From Sapria himalayana (taxonomy: Eukaryota > Streptophyta > Magnoliopsida > Malpighiales > Rafflesiaceae): a DNA stretch of 64,000 nt. The position numbers and the translations under genes are program-made. The notes under the pieces are model-generated. The model saw nothing but the letters and a program-made list of their open reading frames with translations. It searched no databases and was not told the origin of the DNA. Position 1 is the stretch's first letter. Each line of letters opens with the position of its first letter. The DNA lies in NCBI GenBank assembly GCA_029783825.1, contig JAREIK010003411.1:1030365-1094364 (forward strand), in the 5' to 3' direction. Positions 1 through 10,803 of the stretch are shown one piece after another.

Positions 1-180
1 CTTTGTCAAGCATGATACTCATCATGCCTTTTGTCATGCTAGGCATGACACCCATCATGCCTCGTATCTTGCTAGGCATGGCCTTCATGCCAGGCATGTC
101 AACACTGGCCACATGATTTATTTTTTAAATTAACCATTTAAAAAAATGGCTTGCTTTGTTAGCAGGCCATTTTTTAAAAT
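1..180. repeat. GCATGAC-rich debris at the left edge
   Basis: Repeated words such as GGCATGACAC and GGCATGCC stand out from the A+T-rich surroundings. They resemble the decayed GC-rich subterminal parts of the hAT family seen elsewhere in the window (for example 11.4-11.86 kb). No terminal repeat or target duplication is visible, so this is a likely fragment only. Confidence 0.35.
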
Positions 181-809
181 GGTCAGTGAGGATCAATAAG
201 GATAGTGACATGACAATGTTTTTCATTGTCTTGTTGGAAAAATAAATTAAAAATATGCTTATTTGGGAGTTGTCGGATTATTTCCAATGACTCATTGGCA
301 AAAATCTAATAGTTATCGAATTTTAGCCTAATATATATATTTATTCTTCATATTTAATTTATAAACTCTTCAATTCTCTTCTCCTCTTATTACTTTTAAA
401 ATATTATTGTGCTTTATTATTTCTATTTTTTAAAATAAAATTTTTTATTATTTTTATTTTGCATATCAGAGTGCTAGTGTGATAATAATTTCATTATCGT
501 GATGAGCAACGACATCTAAGCATGAGAATACAATTAAAACATTCAAAAAGTTTGCTAAGCATATAAAATTAAGGTATACATTATTATTTAATTTTTATAA
601 CTTTATTTTATTTAGATTAACAAATAATTAAAAAATTAAATAAAATATTAAATAAAAAATACTTCCCTCCTTCTCTAGTTCTTATATTTTTAGTCTAGTC
701 TTACAATTAAGCATTAAAAAAATAATAAATAATGAATTTAATGAAAATGAATTAGACATATATATAGATAATAATGTCGAAGAGTAATGCTTTTGATGCA
801 TATATTGAT

Positions 810-2812
810 AATAATGACAACTCGACCAGAAGCCTCGAAACTGAAACTAAGTTTTTTCCTATGATTTCAACACATTTGTCTAAAAACTTAAACAATATAA
901 ACTTCAATAGTCTAGATGTACTTTAATATAATTAAAAATAAAAATGTTAGGGTATCAAAGAAGATTTGACATAATGTATATATTATAAAAAATACATACA
1001 AATAGAAATACTTGTGGCACTAGCCACTTTAAGAAATGTGTCAACCAATGCATCAAAATATATGGTGTATTAAATCCTAGGCAAATCTAATTTAGTGGTA
1101 GGGTCTTTGAAATTGATGTTGGATTAACTTCAAGTTTAGTAACCCCCTTCATTTATTGCAATGAGTTTGGGATGGAAGACATGACTAAATTAATTATTAT
1201 ATAAGTCTCTTGATTAAATTTTCAAATGATCTAAGAGTAATTAATATAATGCAAACCTATTCCTAATTTGGTTATGATATAATTATTATGATCACCATAT
1301 AATAGTAAAAATTATATAATAAAATATTTTAAACTAAAAAAATAATTAGTACTAAATAAACATAGGAAATATAGTTGAGTAGTGTCCGTGATGTCCGCCA
1401 ACTAGACTAGTAATGATGGTAAGCCATTTGCATACCTCGTCACACACAATGTTGATTCTAAGTAGAAACTAATTAAAAATTCTAAGATTTCCTAAGATCT
1501 TCCCTCCTCATGATGATTCCACCATATATGAGTGTCTAATTGGTATCTTTAAAAAATATGAAATTCTAAATAAAATTTTAAGTATTACATCCGATAATGC
1601 TTCAAATAATAGTGTAGTCATTGCATGTTTGTTAGAACTATTGGAAATAGACCCTTAGTTGGCATTTTTCATATTAGGTATATGTGTCATGTAATTAACC
1701 TAATAGCACAAGCAAAAATATATGTTATTTCACTCGTACTAGAAAACATAAGAAATTTATTAAAGTATCTTTGGATACTTAGTATATAACATGAGTTCCA
1801 CACTCTATGCTTATCAGTGAGCCTAAAAAAATTTAACTGAATATCATATACTATTGAAAATATACCAAACTAATGTTAGAGTCACGTATTGACGTCGTTC
1901 AACATATGATATATGACTTAAAATAATATGAGTGATAAAATTATTATTGACAATTCAGACTATGAGATAAATTTATGAAATACTTAAAAATCTTTTATAA
2001 TATGTTGAATATGTGTTCGTTTGTGTAGACATTAACCACTTGCATTACTCATAAGTGCATATGTAATATTAGTAATGTGTTTAGTATGTATAGAGGATAC
2101 CTTAAATATAGTGTCATGTTTGTTAAGATAAAAATTAAATATTTAAAATATTAGTCTTTCATCTCATTTTTTTTATTATTTCTACCTGCATAGATTATAT
2201 GGCAAAGGTGAAAGAGGTATGAAATATATTAAGATACATATCCACCTATTTGAACCAACAGATGAAACTAATAGTTAGATTTATGAAAGATTATCTAATA
2301 TATTTATATATTAAGATACTTGGTGTGTTAGTTATTATTGAGACTCAAAGTAGAAGATGATATATTTTCTATTTAGTTAGTAAGGGGTAAATAATAAGGT
2401 GATCCATTGAATAAAGTAATTTATCTTAGTACTCGGATACCAATTACTATTCTATCTTGTCATATGATGATACTAAGAATTTAGATATATTGGGATATGA
2501 ATCTACACATCATGTGGTATCTAAGATAACATATGATTTACTAATACCTATATGTCTAATATAATATCATATTTTATTTTCCTATAGTTATAAATATTAT
2601 TTCAAATAAGAGATACAAACCATGATCAAATATTGTAAAAGTATTTTTATGTTTGAAAGACTGAGAAAATTCAAAGATGAGTATTCATGATATAATAAAA
2701 GAGCTAGTGGTTAGTGATGATTCATATGACATTGTAAATATTGAGGCTACTGATGCCACTAGCTTTAGAATAAAGCATTATGATCTTATCCATACTACTG
2801 ACACAAACTAAT
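810..2812 (+). pseudogene. hAT transposase relic (copy E), heavily decayed
   Basis: This is an old copy of the BED-finger hAT transposase that is better preserved at 12.4-14.5, 37.9-40.0 and 56.4-58.5 kb. Recognisable blocks in order are the linker before the BED finger (about 830-960), the block after the finger (about 1010-1150), the SDNASNN motif carrying the second acidic catalytic residue (about 1590), the CHVINL-type block (about 1690) and the acidic C-terminal tail (about 2690-2810). Stops and indels occur throughout, so no function is left. Element ends and target duplications could not be found. The family is clear; the exact limits are approximate. Confidence 0.7.
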
Positions 2813-3340
2813 TGCTAATCATAGATTTAAAACTCAATTACTCAAATGATTCACATGTAATCTATTCTATTTTATTTTTTATTAATGTATCCTTTTTTTT
2901 AACCCTTTTCAATTTAATATTATTTGGTATAAGATATAATGATGTTTAAAAATAGAATAGATGTACAATTTTTTACTGAGTTTTGGTCTCATGAATTTTA
3001 TTAATTTTAATTTATATTGAAGTGAAGTTTAATTTTTAAATTTATATTTTTTTTAAATAAAATTTTACTTATAAATTTAAAGTTCATATTTTAAACTTAA
3101 AAATAATGTACACATCATTAATGTTTTTCCAATGCTCATTGCATGTGCATGTGCGGGTGTAGTTGCGCCCAATGGTTATTTCCACTACCCATTATGGCTT
3201 GTTGTTCTCAAACTCAAGCTTAAAAGTAACTAATAAGATCGCAGAGTTAAGTGGCAAAAGAGTGTAGATGAAAGCTACAATTGTTGAGCGAGAACTAAGA
3301 AATCATAAAAAAGAGAACTATGAAACATTCATAAGCAACT
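2813..3340. other. A+T-rich stretch, no gene seen
   Basis: Long A/T runs with no coherent reading frame. A short GC-richer patch at about 3130-3190 (TGCATGTGCATGTGCGGG) may be the worn right end of the hAT relic to its left, but no terminal motif can be identified. Confidence 0.4.
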
Positions 3341-3410
3341 CAGTGTTTATCATAAACAACACATTTGGTTTGTTTATGCATAACACATAATTTATGCTAA
3401 AACAACTTGT

Positions 3411-3482
3411 TTGTTTATGCATACCGTGTTGTTTATGCATACCACGTTGTTTATGCATACCATGTTGTTTATGCATAAACAA
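3411..3482. repeat. 18-bp tandem repeat, 4 copies
   Basis: The unit TTGTTTATGCATACCRYG starts at 3411, 3429, 3447 and 3465. The ATGCAT core is palindromic. Looser copies of TTTATGCATAA occur on both sides from about 3350 to 3640. The apparent short peptide rich in MHKQ on the minus strand is only this repeat translated. Confidence 0.85.
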
Positions 3483-3639
3483 CAAATTGTGTTTAGGCTT
3501 AAACACCACGTTTGATTTGTTAATGCATAAACTTGTGTTAATCATAATGTTATGCATAACATGACTTGTTGTTTATGCATAATGTTGTACATAATACGAC
3601 TTCTAGTTTATTCATAACTATTATACATAACCATGCATA

Positions 3640-4087
3640 AAAAAGTGTTCAAGCATTTTTTTTTTGATTTTTTAATAATAGAGTAGAATTGGGTTTCAAA
3701 ATTTTGGTACTAAAAAATGATCAAAATCTTAAATATTTTTTATTTGGGTCTCCAAACCTTAAATTAGAAAAAGTGTAGTTCTAAAATATTATTTTTTTTG
3801 GGAGATTTGTGTTTTGGTACATTAAATATAAAATAATTATAAAAATGATTTTTTATTTTCAAAATTTTAAAAAAGTGTACTAAAACCTAAAATAATTACA
3901 TTTTTATGCATTAAAAATTGGAAATCTAGTTTTGCCCCTAATAACAATATTAAAAAAAAAAATCTAAATTATATACATAACACAATTTTCACTCCATTAA
4001 CAACGTTAATATTAAAACCCACGGCCTCCCAAATTAAAATTATACCCAAACCAATCCATCTACTTGCATCAATTGGAAACAATGATG

Positions 4088-4133
<46 letters not shown>

Positions 4134-4668
4134 GTTTATATATATTTATGTTTTCATATATATTTATATTTATATATTTATCTTTATTTGTCTATTAATA
4201 TATGTTATTAACCAATATTTCAAAATGTTGGATATAGTCAAAATTATGCTTGAAAGTCGTGAGATTTTATGTTATTCATAATTTTAAATTTTATTAAAAT
4301 TATTATTAAGGACAAAATTGAATTTCTGATTTTTAGTGTATCAAAGGTAATTATTTTAGATTTTAGTATACTTTTTTTTTATTTTCAAATTAAATATATA
4401 TTTTTTAATTATTTTATTTTTGATGATCGAAAACACAAATATTACTATCTATTTGTTTTGGTCCATTTTACATTATACCAAAATGGGGTAATTATGTTTT
4501 GGGGTGATACCCCAGAAAAATTTAAGAATTTGAAATTTATTTTTTAATTTTGAAAAAAAGTTACAAAAATCTTAAAATATTTAAAAATTTTGTACACTCT
4601 ATTACGTTTATCTTAAATTACCATCGTTCTCTCCCATCGGCCCTCTCTCATTGGCTCTCGCCCTCTCC
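3640..4668. other. A+T-rich stretch, no gene seen
   Basis: Homopolymer-rich sequence with a perfect (TA)n tract at about 4091-4128. Small open frames here (for example 4269-4547) are low-complexity F/I/K/Y strings without recognisable domains and are not called as genes. Confidence 0.6.
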
Positions 4669-5162
4669 TAGAGATGTCAACCGGGTTGGGCTGGGCCGTG
4701 CTTGGGCCGGTATGACATGGGAATTTCTCATGCTCATGCTCGGCCATGCTAAAGGCCAACCGAGCCTCATGCCGTGCATGGCCCGGCACGGTACCGTGGC
4801 CCGTTGGCACGGTACCTTGGCACGAGCTGAGAAACCGCCCTAGCGGAAAAAGCTGAGCCTAACGGGCAAGACTCACCAAGCCATGAAGTGAAAAAAAAAA
4901 TCACAGCGACGCGACTATGCATGTTGAAACCCTAATTTTTTTTTATTTAGGGGTTCGGCGGCGCGATGTCGTGCGTAGAAACCCTAATTTTTTTTAAAAT
5001 TAGGGGGTTGGCTCGACTGGGCTGAACCCAGCAAATTCGTGCCACGAGCCCGTGCTAAGTTGACCTCCACAGAACTGTGCCACCCAAGCATGACACGGAA
5101 GCATGGTCAGGCCGGCTAAAAATGGGCCGGGCCGGCCTAACACATTTCATTTGACACCTCTA
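4669..5162. mobile_element. Non-autonomous hAT-type element (494 bp)
   Basis: It begins TAGAGATGTCAACCGGG and ends ATTTGACACCTCTA, matching the TAGAGGTGTCAA terminal inverted repeat of the full-size hATs at 11.86 and 37.35 kb. The flanks CCCTCTCC (4661-4668) and CCCTCTTT (5163-5170) look like an 8-bp target duplication with two changes. The interior is GC-rich (GGCACGG words) and encodes nothing. Confidence 0.85.
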
Positions 5163-5170
5163 CCCTCTTT

Positions 5171-5400
5171 TATCGAGCTCGATGGAGCTCGACCATGAGC
5201 TCTATTGATCACTTAGAGCTCATGGTCGTGCTCTTGGAGCTAGACCGAGAGCTCAATCGAGCTCCTGGAGCTCGATCGACTGGCTAGAAGGAACTTTCGG
5301 TCGAGCTCATTTGAACTCTAGGAGCTCGACCGAGAACTCTGTCGAGCTCCATTGAGCACGACCTAGAGCTTGACGACGAGCTCCACAAAGGAGCTCGTGG
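5171..5400. repeat. GAGCTC-rich repeat tract
   Basis: Dense, irregular repetition of GAGCTCGA/GAGCTC (a palindromic 6-mer) over about 230 bp, followed by a purine-rich GGGGAGAGGG tract to about 5480. A similar GAGCTC-rich stretch occurs at 47.11-47.22 kb inside another element, so this is likely transposon-derived. Confidence 0.7.
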
Positions 5401-5882
5401 AGACGAGTAAGGGGAGAGGGATGAGTAGAGAGGGGCAAGGACAAGGCAGGGGCGAGGGACGAGGGGCAGGAGAGAGGATAATTTAAGACTTACGAATTTG
5501 GGTGCACTTATTTTTAATTTATTTTTAGTTTTATAAATTTTTAAAAATATCAAAAGTTTGTTTCTAAATCTAAAAAATTTATAAGTAACCCAACATAATT
5601 CCAACTACCAAAAATATATCTGGCTCCCGTAGGCTGTAAGAGCATCTCCAAGAGGCTCCCTAAACGCCTCCGTTTAGCTATTTTAGTGATAATTTTTACA
5701 AAAACCATCTCCAACAGCCTCGCCATCCGTCTCGCTATTTTGAATATCGCCCAAATCACTCGCTAGAAATAGCGAGTCTTCGTTCCTTGCCAAACACATC
5801 AATCGAGGAGAATATTTATTGAAGATAAACCAAAATACAGGTATTATTCATATTTTTAATGCTTCGCAATTCTACAGAAAAT

Positions 5883-6240
5883 GTTTTCGATGCACGAAAA
5901 CATGATTTCGTGCATCGAAATGAAGTTTTCGCTGCACGAAAACCTTAATTCGTGCAGCGAATTAAGGTATTCACTGCACGAAATCAAAATTTCGTGCAGC
6001 TATATGAAAATTTCACTGCACGAAATCCTTAATTCGTGCAGCAAAATGAGTTTTTCGCTGCACGAAAACCATAATTCGTGCAGCGAATTGACGTTGTTGC
6101 TGCACGAAAACTAAATTTCATGCAATGAAATGAGTATCTCACTGCACGAAATGCTTTTGTCGTGCAGCGAGAAGTTGTTATCGCTGCACGAAATTCGTAT
6201 TTCGTGCAGCGAAATCTAGTTTTCGCTGCACGAAAACCAG
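5883..6240. repeat. 42-bp palindromic tandem array (about 8.3 copies)
   Basis: Each 42-bp unit holds an inverted repeat, TTCGCTGCACGAAA, a 5-6 nt loop and then TTCGTGCAGCGAA. The array is therefore a string of potential hairpins. Units start near 5883 and repeat every 42 bp with scattered substitutions; one lone half-unit lies at 6350. Because 42 is divisible by 3, both strands show repetitive open frames (for example SLHEN/NSCSEL-like 14-mers), which I regard as by-products. It sits in the left subterminal part of the Harbinger element, where transposase-binding repeats are often found; that role is inference. Confidence 0.9.
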
Positions 6241-6389
6241 ATGCGCGAAAACCTATAGCTTTTGAAATAGACTTAAACCAGAAATCCTTCATTTTTAAAA
6301 GACACGAAAACTAGTTTTTTTTTAATACAGCTATCTCATGTTTTTGGTTTTCGCTGCACGAAATAAGTGTGCGTTGTGTCGATATTTTT

Positions 6390-6500
6390 TTTGTGTTTTT
6401 GTGTGTGATTGTATGTGTGCTTGTGTGTGTGATTGTATGTGTGCTCGTGTGTGTGCTTGTTTGTGTGAATGTATGTGTGATTGTGTATGTGTGTTCAAGT
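6390..6500. repeat. Degenerate TGTGTG(AT) microsatellite
   Basis: Irregular TGTGTGATTGTATGTGTGC repetition inside the Harbinger element between the palindromic array and the Myb-like gene. Non-coding. Confidence 0.8.
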
Positions 6501-6691
6501 CATTGAGATTATGTGTTGCTTATTTTAAAAGATTAGATATTTTATTTTAGTATTTCATTTCTGTAATTATTTTAATTAATATGATTAAATAATTGTATTT
6601 TTTTAACTTATTTCTATATTTTTATCAACTCGGTTTTTTTATATTATTCTAAATAATATTTTTTTTTGAAATCAGAAATTGGCCATCTATA

Positions 6692-7583
6692 ATGGATCCA
6701 TTTCAGCATGAAGCATACTTCACCAATCTATTAAATGATGGATTACATTTATACGATGAAGTTATATGTTTATCTTCTTCAAAGTCTCCTCAATTAGATT
6801 TCACCACCAAAAAACAAAGATGTGTCAATTTTACAATAGAAGAAGACATTATGATAATTTCAGCATGACTTAATATTAGTTTGGATGCTGTACAAGGAAA
6901 TGAACAAAAGTCTAAGACATATTGGCAAAAGGTTTGTGAATTCTTCAACCAATACAAGCCAAATGGATGACCAATTCATAGTCAAAATTCTTTGATGAAT
7001 CGTTGGTCGACAATTCAGCTTTCTACCAATAAATTTTGTGGGTGCTTTGCACAGATAGAAAGACTTAATCAAAGTGGGCTAATAGAGAAAGACAAGGTTT
7101 GAAATAAAGTTAAATTGCTAAATTATTTATATTTATTTGAAATTATAATGAATATCTTCTTTTCAAATTTTTTAGATATGTGATACCAAAAACTTGTACA
7201 AGGAACTCTATAAATCTTTCTTTCTATTTGAACATTGTTGGAATGAATTAAGGTATCAGCCAAAATGGATGGAGGAATCTCAAGCAAAGAAGAAAAAAAT
7301 TGAACATTATGATACTCCTCGCAGCTCTTTGCCTTCTACTTCAGTCTCTGAAAATTGTGGAGTTGAAGGAGTGTCGTATGGATCCTTAGACAGACCACCG
7401 TGTAGGAAAGCTGAGAAAGCGAGACAACGAAAAAATAAGAGCAATGAAGCTGGAGGTGATGCCAAAAAACTTGAACTTTTTAATCTTTTAGTTGTGATGC
7501 AGGAAGAGAGAAAAGTAGCCAATGAGAAGAAATTAGAAATGATGGAAAAAATCCTATATTCAAACTCAACATCTACAGCATGA
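6692..7583 (+). pseudogene. Harbinger Myb/SANT-like accessory protein, two in-frame stops
   Basis: This is the accessory DNA-binding protein of PIF/Harbinger elements; in this family it binds element ends and helps the transposase. The start at 6692 (MDPFQHEAYF) fits family proteins. Exon 1 is 6692-7096, a 79-bp GT-AG intron spans 7097-7175, and exon 2 is 7176-7583, giving about 270 codons. A SANT-like block (FTIEEDIMIISA, then the YWQKVCEFFN helix) lies at residues 50-90. The C-terminal half resembles the NAM-associated domain, with basic and coiled-coil segments (KKLELFNLLVVMQEERK). Two TGA stops interrupt exon 1: at 6866-6868, where Trp is expected, and at 6968-6970, where Arg is expected. 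Both are single transitions. The gene is otherwise intact, including the splice sites. Confidence 0.85.
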
Positions 7584-7799
7584 GATAGATAAAATGAAAT
7601 TTGAGCAAATGAAAGAGAAAGATCATATAATGTCATTAGATACAAGTTGCATGTCATAGTTGCAAGCTGAATATTATAAAAGACGCCAAATGGAAATATT
7701 GGGAAAGAAGATGTAATTTTTTTTATATACAAATTTATAAATGTTTGCTGAATTTTTATAATAGTACAAGTAATATGAAAACATTTGCTCAAGTATTGC
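7584..7799. other. Spacer between convergent Harbinger genes
   Basis: About 215 bp between the stop of the Myb-like gene and the stop of the transposase. It includes a remnant of further coiled-coil-like coding sequence downstream of the TGA at 7581 (for example EIDKMKFEQMKEKD-like). The 7581 stop may therefore also be premature. Confidence 0.4.
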
Positions 7800-9087
7800 C
7801 TAGATATTTCCAAGCATATTCCATTGATGTTCGACTAGGTATTCTTGGAGTTTGGAATGAATTTCTTTATCTTTAATACAATGTTGAGTATTAATAAATT
7901 TAAGAAGTTGCGAACTCCGTTTAGGTATGATTGGGACAGTTGGACGCTCATCCATTGTATCATAAGTAAAGTCTAACTCATTATCGTTCCTCTCATCTTC
8001 GACAATCATATTATGTAATATTATGCATGCCTTCATAATATCTTTTAGCACATCAAGTTTCCAAAAAACGAGCAGGACCACGCACAATAGAAAATTGTGT
8101 TTGTAGCACTCCAAATGCTCGCTCAACATCTTTTCTTGCTGATTCTTGAGTTTTAGCAAAATTAATTTGTTTATTGCCTCTTGGACATGGAATTGTTTTG
8201 ACAAATGTTGCCCAATTTGAATATATTCCATCAGCAAGGTAATAATACCCCATTGTATAATCATTCCCGTTGACTGAAAAATTAGCAGAAGGAGCCTCTC
8301 CTTTTGAAAGGAGAGCAAAAATAGAAGAACATTCTAGTACGTTGATATTATTATGAGATCCAGGTAACCCAAAAAATGCATGCCAAATCCACAGATCATA
8401 TGAAGTGACTGCTTCTAAAATAATTGTTGTTCATTTATGTGACTAGAATACATACCTTTCCATGCAGTTGGACAATTCTTCCATTTCCAATGCATACAAT
8501 CAATGCTACCCAACATCCTAGGAAATCCACGATTTGCACCTATGGATAATAATCTAGCAATATCATCATTATTTGGTGACCTGGGATATTCATCCGAAAA
8601 ATTGCTACTACCGCGCTCACAAATCTTTTCCAGCTTTCTATTGCGGTGCTTTCGCCAATCCTTACATAATCATCAATAGCATCTACTGCAACTCTATAAG
8701 CAAGCATCCTTATGGCAGCTGTCATCTTTTGAAGAGAAGACAAGCTAATAATTCCAGCAGCATTAATTTTTTGAACATTATATTTGTCATAATTTTCCAC
8801 ATTCAATAAAATACGAAGAAAAAGTGTTCGACTCATTCAAAACATTCTTCGAAATAAGTTTGGTGGATAGATAAGTGGTATCGCAAAATAATCTCGAAAT
8901 AATTTATCATGCCCTTGAACTCGATTTCGATTAATAACTGAATGACCTTTAATAGAACCACGACCTACACTAGAGCTATCCCACTATTGAGTTCATACAT
9001 TTCAATAACACAAATTGTTATAATCTTCAATTCATCATCCGAGTCTGAATCATTAAGAATAATGTTCATTAGATGATGTAGAGTCAT
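7800..9087 (-). pseudogene. PIF/Harbinger DDE transposase, frameshifted
   Basis: Cut-and-paste transposase of about 429 codons, the normal size for the family. From the start at 9087 the blocks are an acidic start (NDSDSDDELK), FRDYFAIPLIYPPNLFRR, a helix-turn-helix-like region (GIISLSSLQKMTAAIRMLAY) and then the RNase H-like core. The three catalytic acids are visible in SIDCMHW (about 8500), LADGIY (about 8230) and DVERAFG (about 8120). The C-terminal IMKACIILHNMIVEDER block is typical. Damage comprises frameshifts near 8598 (T-run), 8430 and 8062 (one extra T before WKLDVLKD), a TGA for Arg before MSRTLF (about 8837) and a TAG near 8987. The enzyme is dead, but all three catalytic positions survive. 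It pairs with the Myb-like gene at 6692. Confidence 0.9.
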
Positions 9088-9156
9088 AATATTAACACAT
9101 TAAATAATATAATGCGAATATATATATTGATGATGTATGAGAATAAGAGATGAAAG

Positions 9157-9162
<6 letters not shown>

Positions 9163-9207
<45 letters not shown>
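9163..9207. repeat. (TA)n microsatellite
   Basis: Uninterrupted TA dinucleotides in the 3'-side flank of the Harbinger element. Confidence 0.9.
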
Positions 9208-9213
<6 letters not shown>

Positions 9214-9510
9214 TATGACCGTTGTAAATATGACCGTTATAAAAAATTAATGTTTAAAATTTTAAAATTTAAACTTTTGAATTTAATAATATTGGTGATG
9301 AAATGATATTTTAAATATTAGTTACAAAATAACTAACTTTAAAAGTTAGTTATAGTTTGTTGAGTTGGATAGTTAAAATTGATAGAATTGTTGGAGTTAT
9401 CTATAAAGTGAATAGCTAAAATAGATAATTTATTATTTTAATAATTTTTTAGTAGTTAAAATAGATAAATCAAAATTTCGCGTCCCTAATTTTTTTACGG
9501 TTCCGGGATT

Positions 9511-9671
9511 CCAGTTCCAATTCCAGTTCCAATTCCAGTTCCAATTCCAGTTCCAATTCCAGTTCCAATTCCAGTTCCAATTCCAGTTCCAATTCCAGTT
9601 CCAATTCCAGTTCCAATTCCAGTTCCAATTCCAGTTCCAATTCCAGTTCCAATTCCAGTTCCAATTCCAAT
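9511..9671. repeat. 12-bp minisatellite CCAGTTCCAATT x 13
   Basis: Thirteen essentially perfect tandem copies of CCAGTTCCAATT, ending in CCAATG. Each unit contains one CCAAT pentamer on the plus strand, so about 14 CCAAT boxes lie 65-225 bp upstream of the first in-frame ATG of the GH31 gene. Minus-strand translation gives long WN or EL dipeptide strings, which are artefacts. The copies are far more uniform than other repeats in the window, which suggests recent expansion. CCAAT is the core site of NF-Y factors; any promoter role is inference. Confidence 0.95.
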
Positions 9672-9708
9672 GCGTGTGTGATATATTACACTTCAACTTA
9701 TCTATAAA

Positions 9709-9889
9709 GTTCAAACACTTCCTTTCTCGCTCTATGCTGGCGATGTTATTGTTACCTGAACTTCCTCTGTCAATTTTGGTTTATTTCCCACTCTTCCAGT
9801 TCGAGTTCAAACAATTCCTTTCTCGCTCTATGCTGGTGATGTTACCTAATCTTCCTTTGTCAATTTTGGTTTATTTCTCACTCTTCCAC
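9709..9889. repeat. 96-bp in-frame tandem duplication in exon 1 of the GH31 gene
   Basis: The segment starting GTTCAAACACTTCC (9709) is repeated from 9805 (GTTCAAACAATTCC) at about 90% identity, with a 6-nt deletion in the second copy. Both copies contain an ATG (9734, 9830) followed by a hydrophobic stretch (LPLSILVYF). The spacing of 96 nt is 32 codons, so the frame is kept and two candidate signal-peptide starts result. Confidence 0.9.
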
Positions 9890-10803
9890 TCTATCGACTG
9901 TGAAAGCTTAACCAAAATCGGCAGGGGCTATTGTCTTATCTCCACTGAAATTTCCAATGACCGCTTAGCTGGACTCATTCGTGTCAAAGAGAAGAACACA
10001 ATCTACGGCCCAGATATTCCTTTCCTCAACCTCCTGGTTAAGTATGTTGTTAATCCTCATAATTAAATACTACGAAATTGTACGTTGAATTTTATTGGAA
10101 AACTAATCTGTCAGGCACGAGAGGGAGGATCGTCTTCGGGTACATATAACTGACGCGAAGAAGCAGCGATGGGAAGTACCGTACTATCTTTTACCTAGGC
10201 AGGAACCTCCATTGTTGATCAACCAATCTAGGAAAGCAACTTTGGATTCATGTCTTCAATCATCTGGGCAGTTCTTCGGGTCGAAGTTGCTATTTAGCTA
10301 CATTACCGACCCGTTTAGTTTTGCAGTGATCAGAAAATCCAACGGGAATGTTCTGTTCAATTCGAGCTCCGAAGAGTCCGATCCTTTCGGGGAAATGGTA
10401 TTCAAAGACCAATATCTTGAAATATCTACTAGATTACCAGTAGACGCTTCCCTCTACGGCCTCGGTGAGAACACGCAGCCACACGGGATTAAGCTGCGAT
10501 CTGGGGAACCGTACACCCTGTACACCACTGATCTATCCTCGATTAAATTGAATACTGATTTATATGGATCCCATCCTGTATATATGGATCTCAGGAAGGT
10601 TAACGGCAAGGCGTTCGCCCACGCTGTTTTGCTGCTAAGTAGTAATGGGATGGATGTTTTGTACAGAGGCACTTCATTGACTTATAAGGTTACCGGGGGT
10701 GTCTTGGACTTTTACTTCTTTTCCGGGCCCACTCCCTTGGATGTTGCCAATCAGTACACCAAGCTCATTGGCCGGCCGGCTGCCATGCCATACTGGGCTT
10801 TCG
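9734..10803 (+). CDS. GH31 alpha-xylosidase/alpha-glucosidase-like, 5' exons only
   Basis: Exon 1 is 9734-10041, a 73-bp GT-AG intron spans 10042-10114, and exon 2 is 10115-10803, giving 332 codons. The upstream ATG at 9734 comes first; 9830, in the second repeat copy, gives a conventional signal peptide ([19 protein letters not shown]). After it come [90 protein letters not shown] and [12 protein letters not shown]. These form the N-terminal mutarotase-like domain of plant secreted GH31 enzymes, which remove xylose from xyloglucan or glucose from maltosides at the cell wall. Family members have about 900 residues, and the catalytic barrel with its DMNE nucleophile motif is absent here. Exon 2 ends at the consensus donor TTCG|GTATGTG, and no later exon is seen to 64 kb. 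There are no stops or frameshifts, and GC content is well above the surroundings. A short upstream ATG at 9670 gives a three-codon uORF. It is either the start of a live gene with a huge intron or a truncated one. Confidence 0.85.

Larger units (their letters stand above)
5640..9470. mobile_element. PIF/Harbinger-type DNA transposon, inactive
   Basis: This region has the two-gene structure of PIF/Harbinger elements. A Myb/SANT-like gene lies on the plus strand (6692-7583) and a DDE transposase on the minus strand (7800-9087), with their 3' ends facing each other. The left end is well marked: TAA then GAGCATCTCCAA at about 5640, with a second CCATCTCCAACAG block at 5704. The right end is worn. 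A TTGTTGGAG block at about 9390 followed by AATAGCTAAAAT mirrors the left end, so the right boundary is approximate. The element carries a 42-bp palindromic tandem array at 5883-6240. Both genes are broken. Confidence 0.8.

Noticed and set aside
5883..6240. CRISPR-like array
   Set aside because: Units are contiguous palindromes without unique spacers, in a plant transposon.
5881..6292. Plus and minus frames with 14-residue repeats (SLHEN, RAA)
   Set aside because: The 42-bp palindromic array is a multiple of three and lacks stops. It sits in a transposon end and frames occur on both strands.
9433..9714. Minus-strand frames of repeated WN or EL dipeptides
   Set aside because: Direct translation of the 12-bp minisatellite; no flanking domain.
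9674..9733. Upstream extension of GH31 exon 1 to 9674
   Set aside because: The codon there is GTG, not ATG. The first in-frame ATG is 9734.
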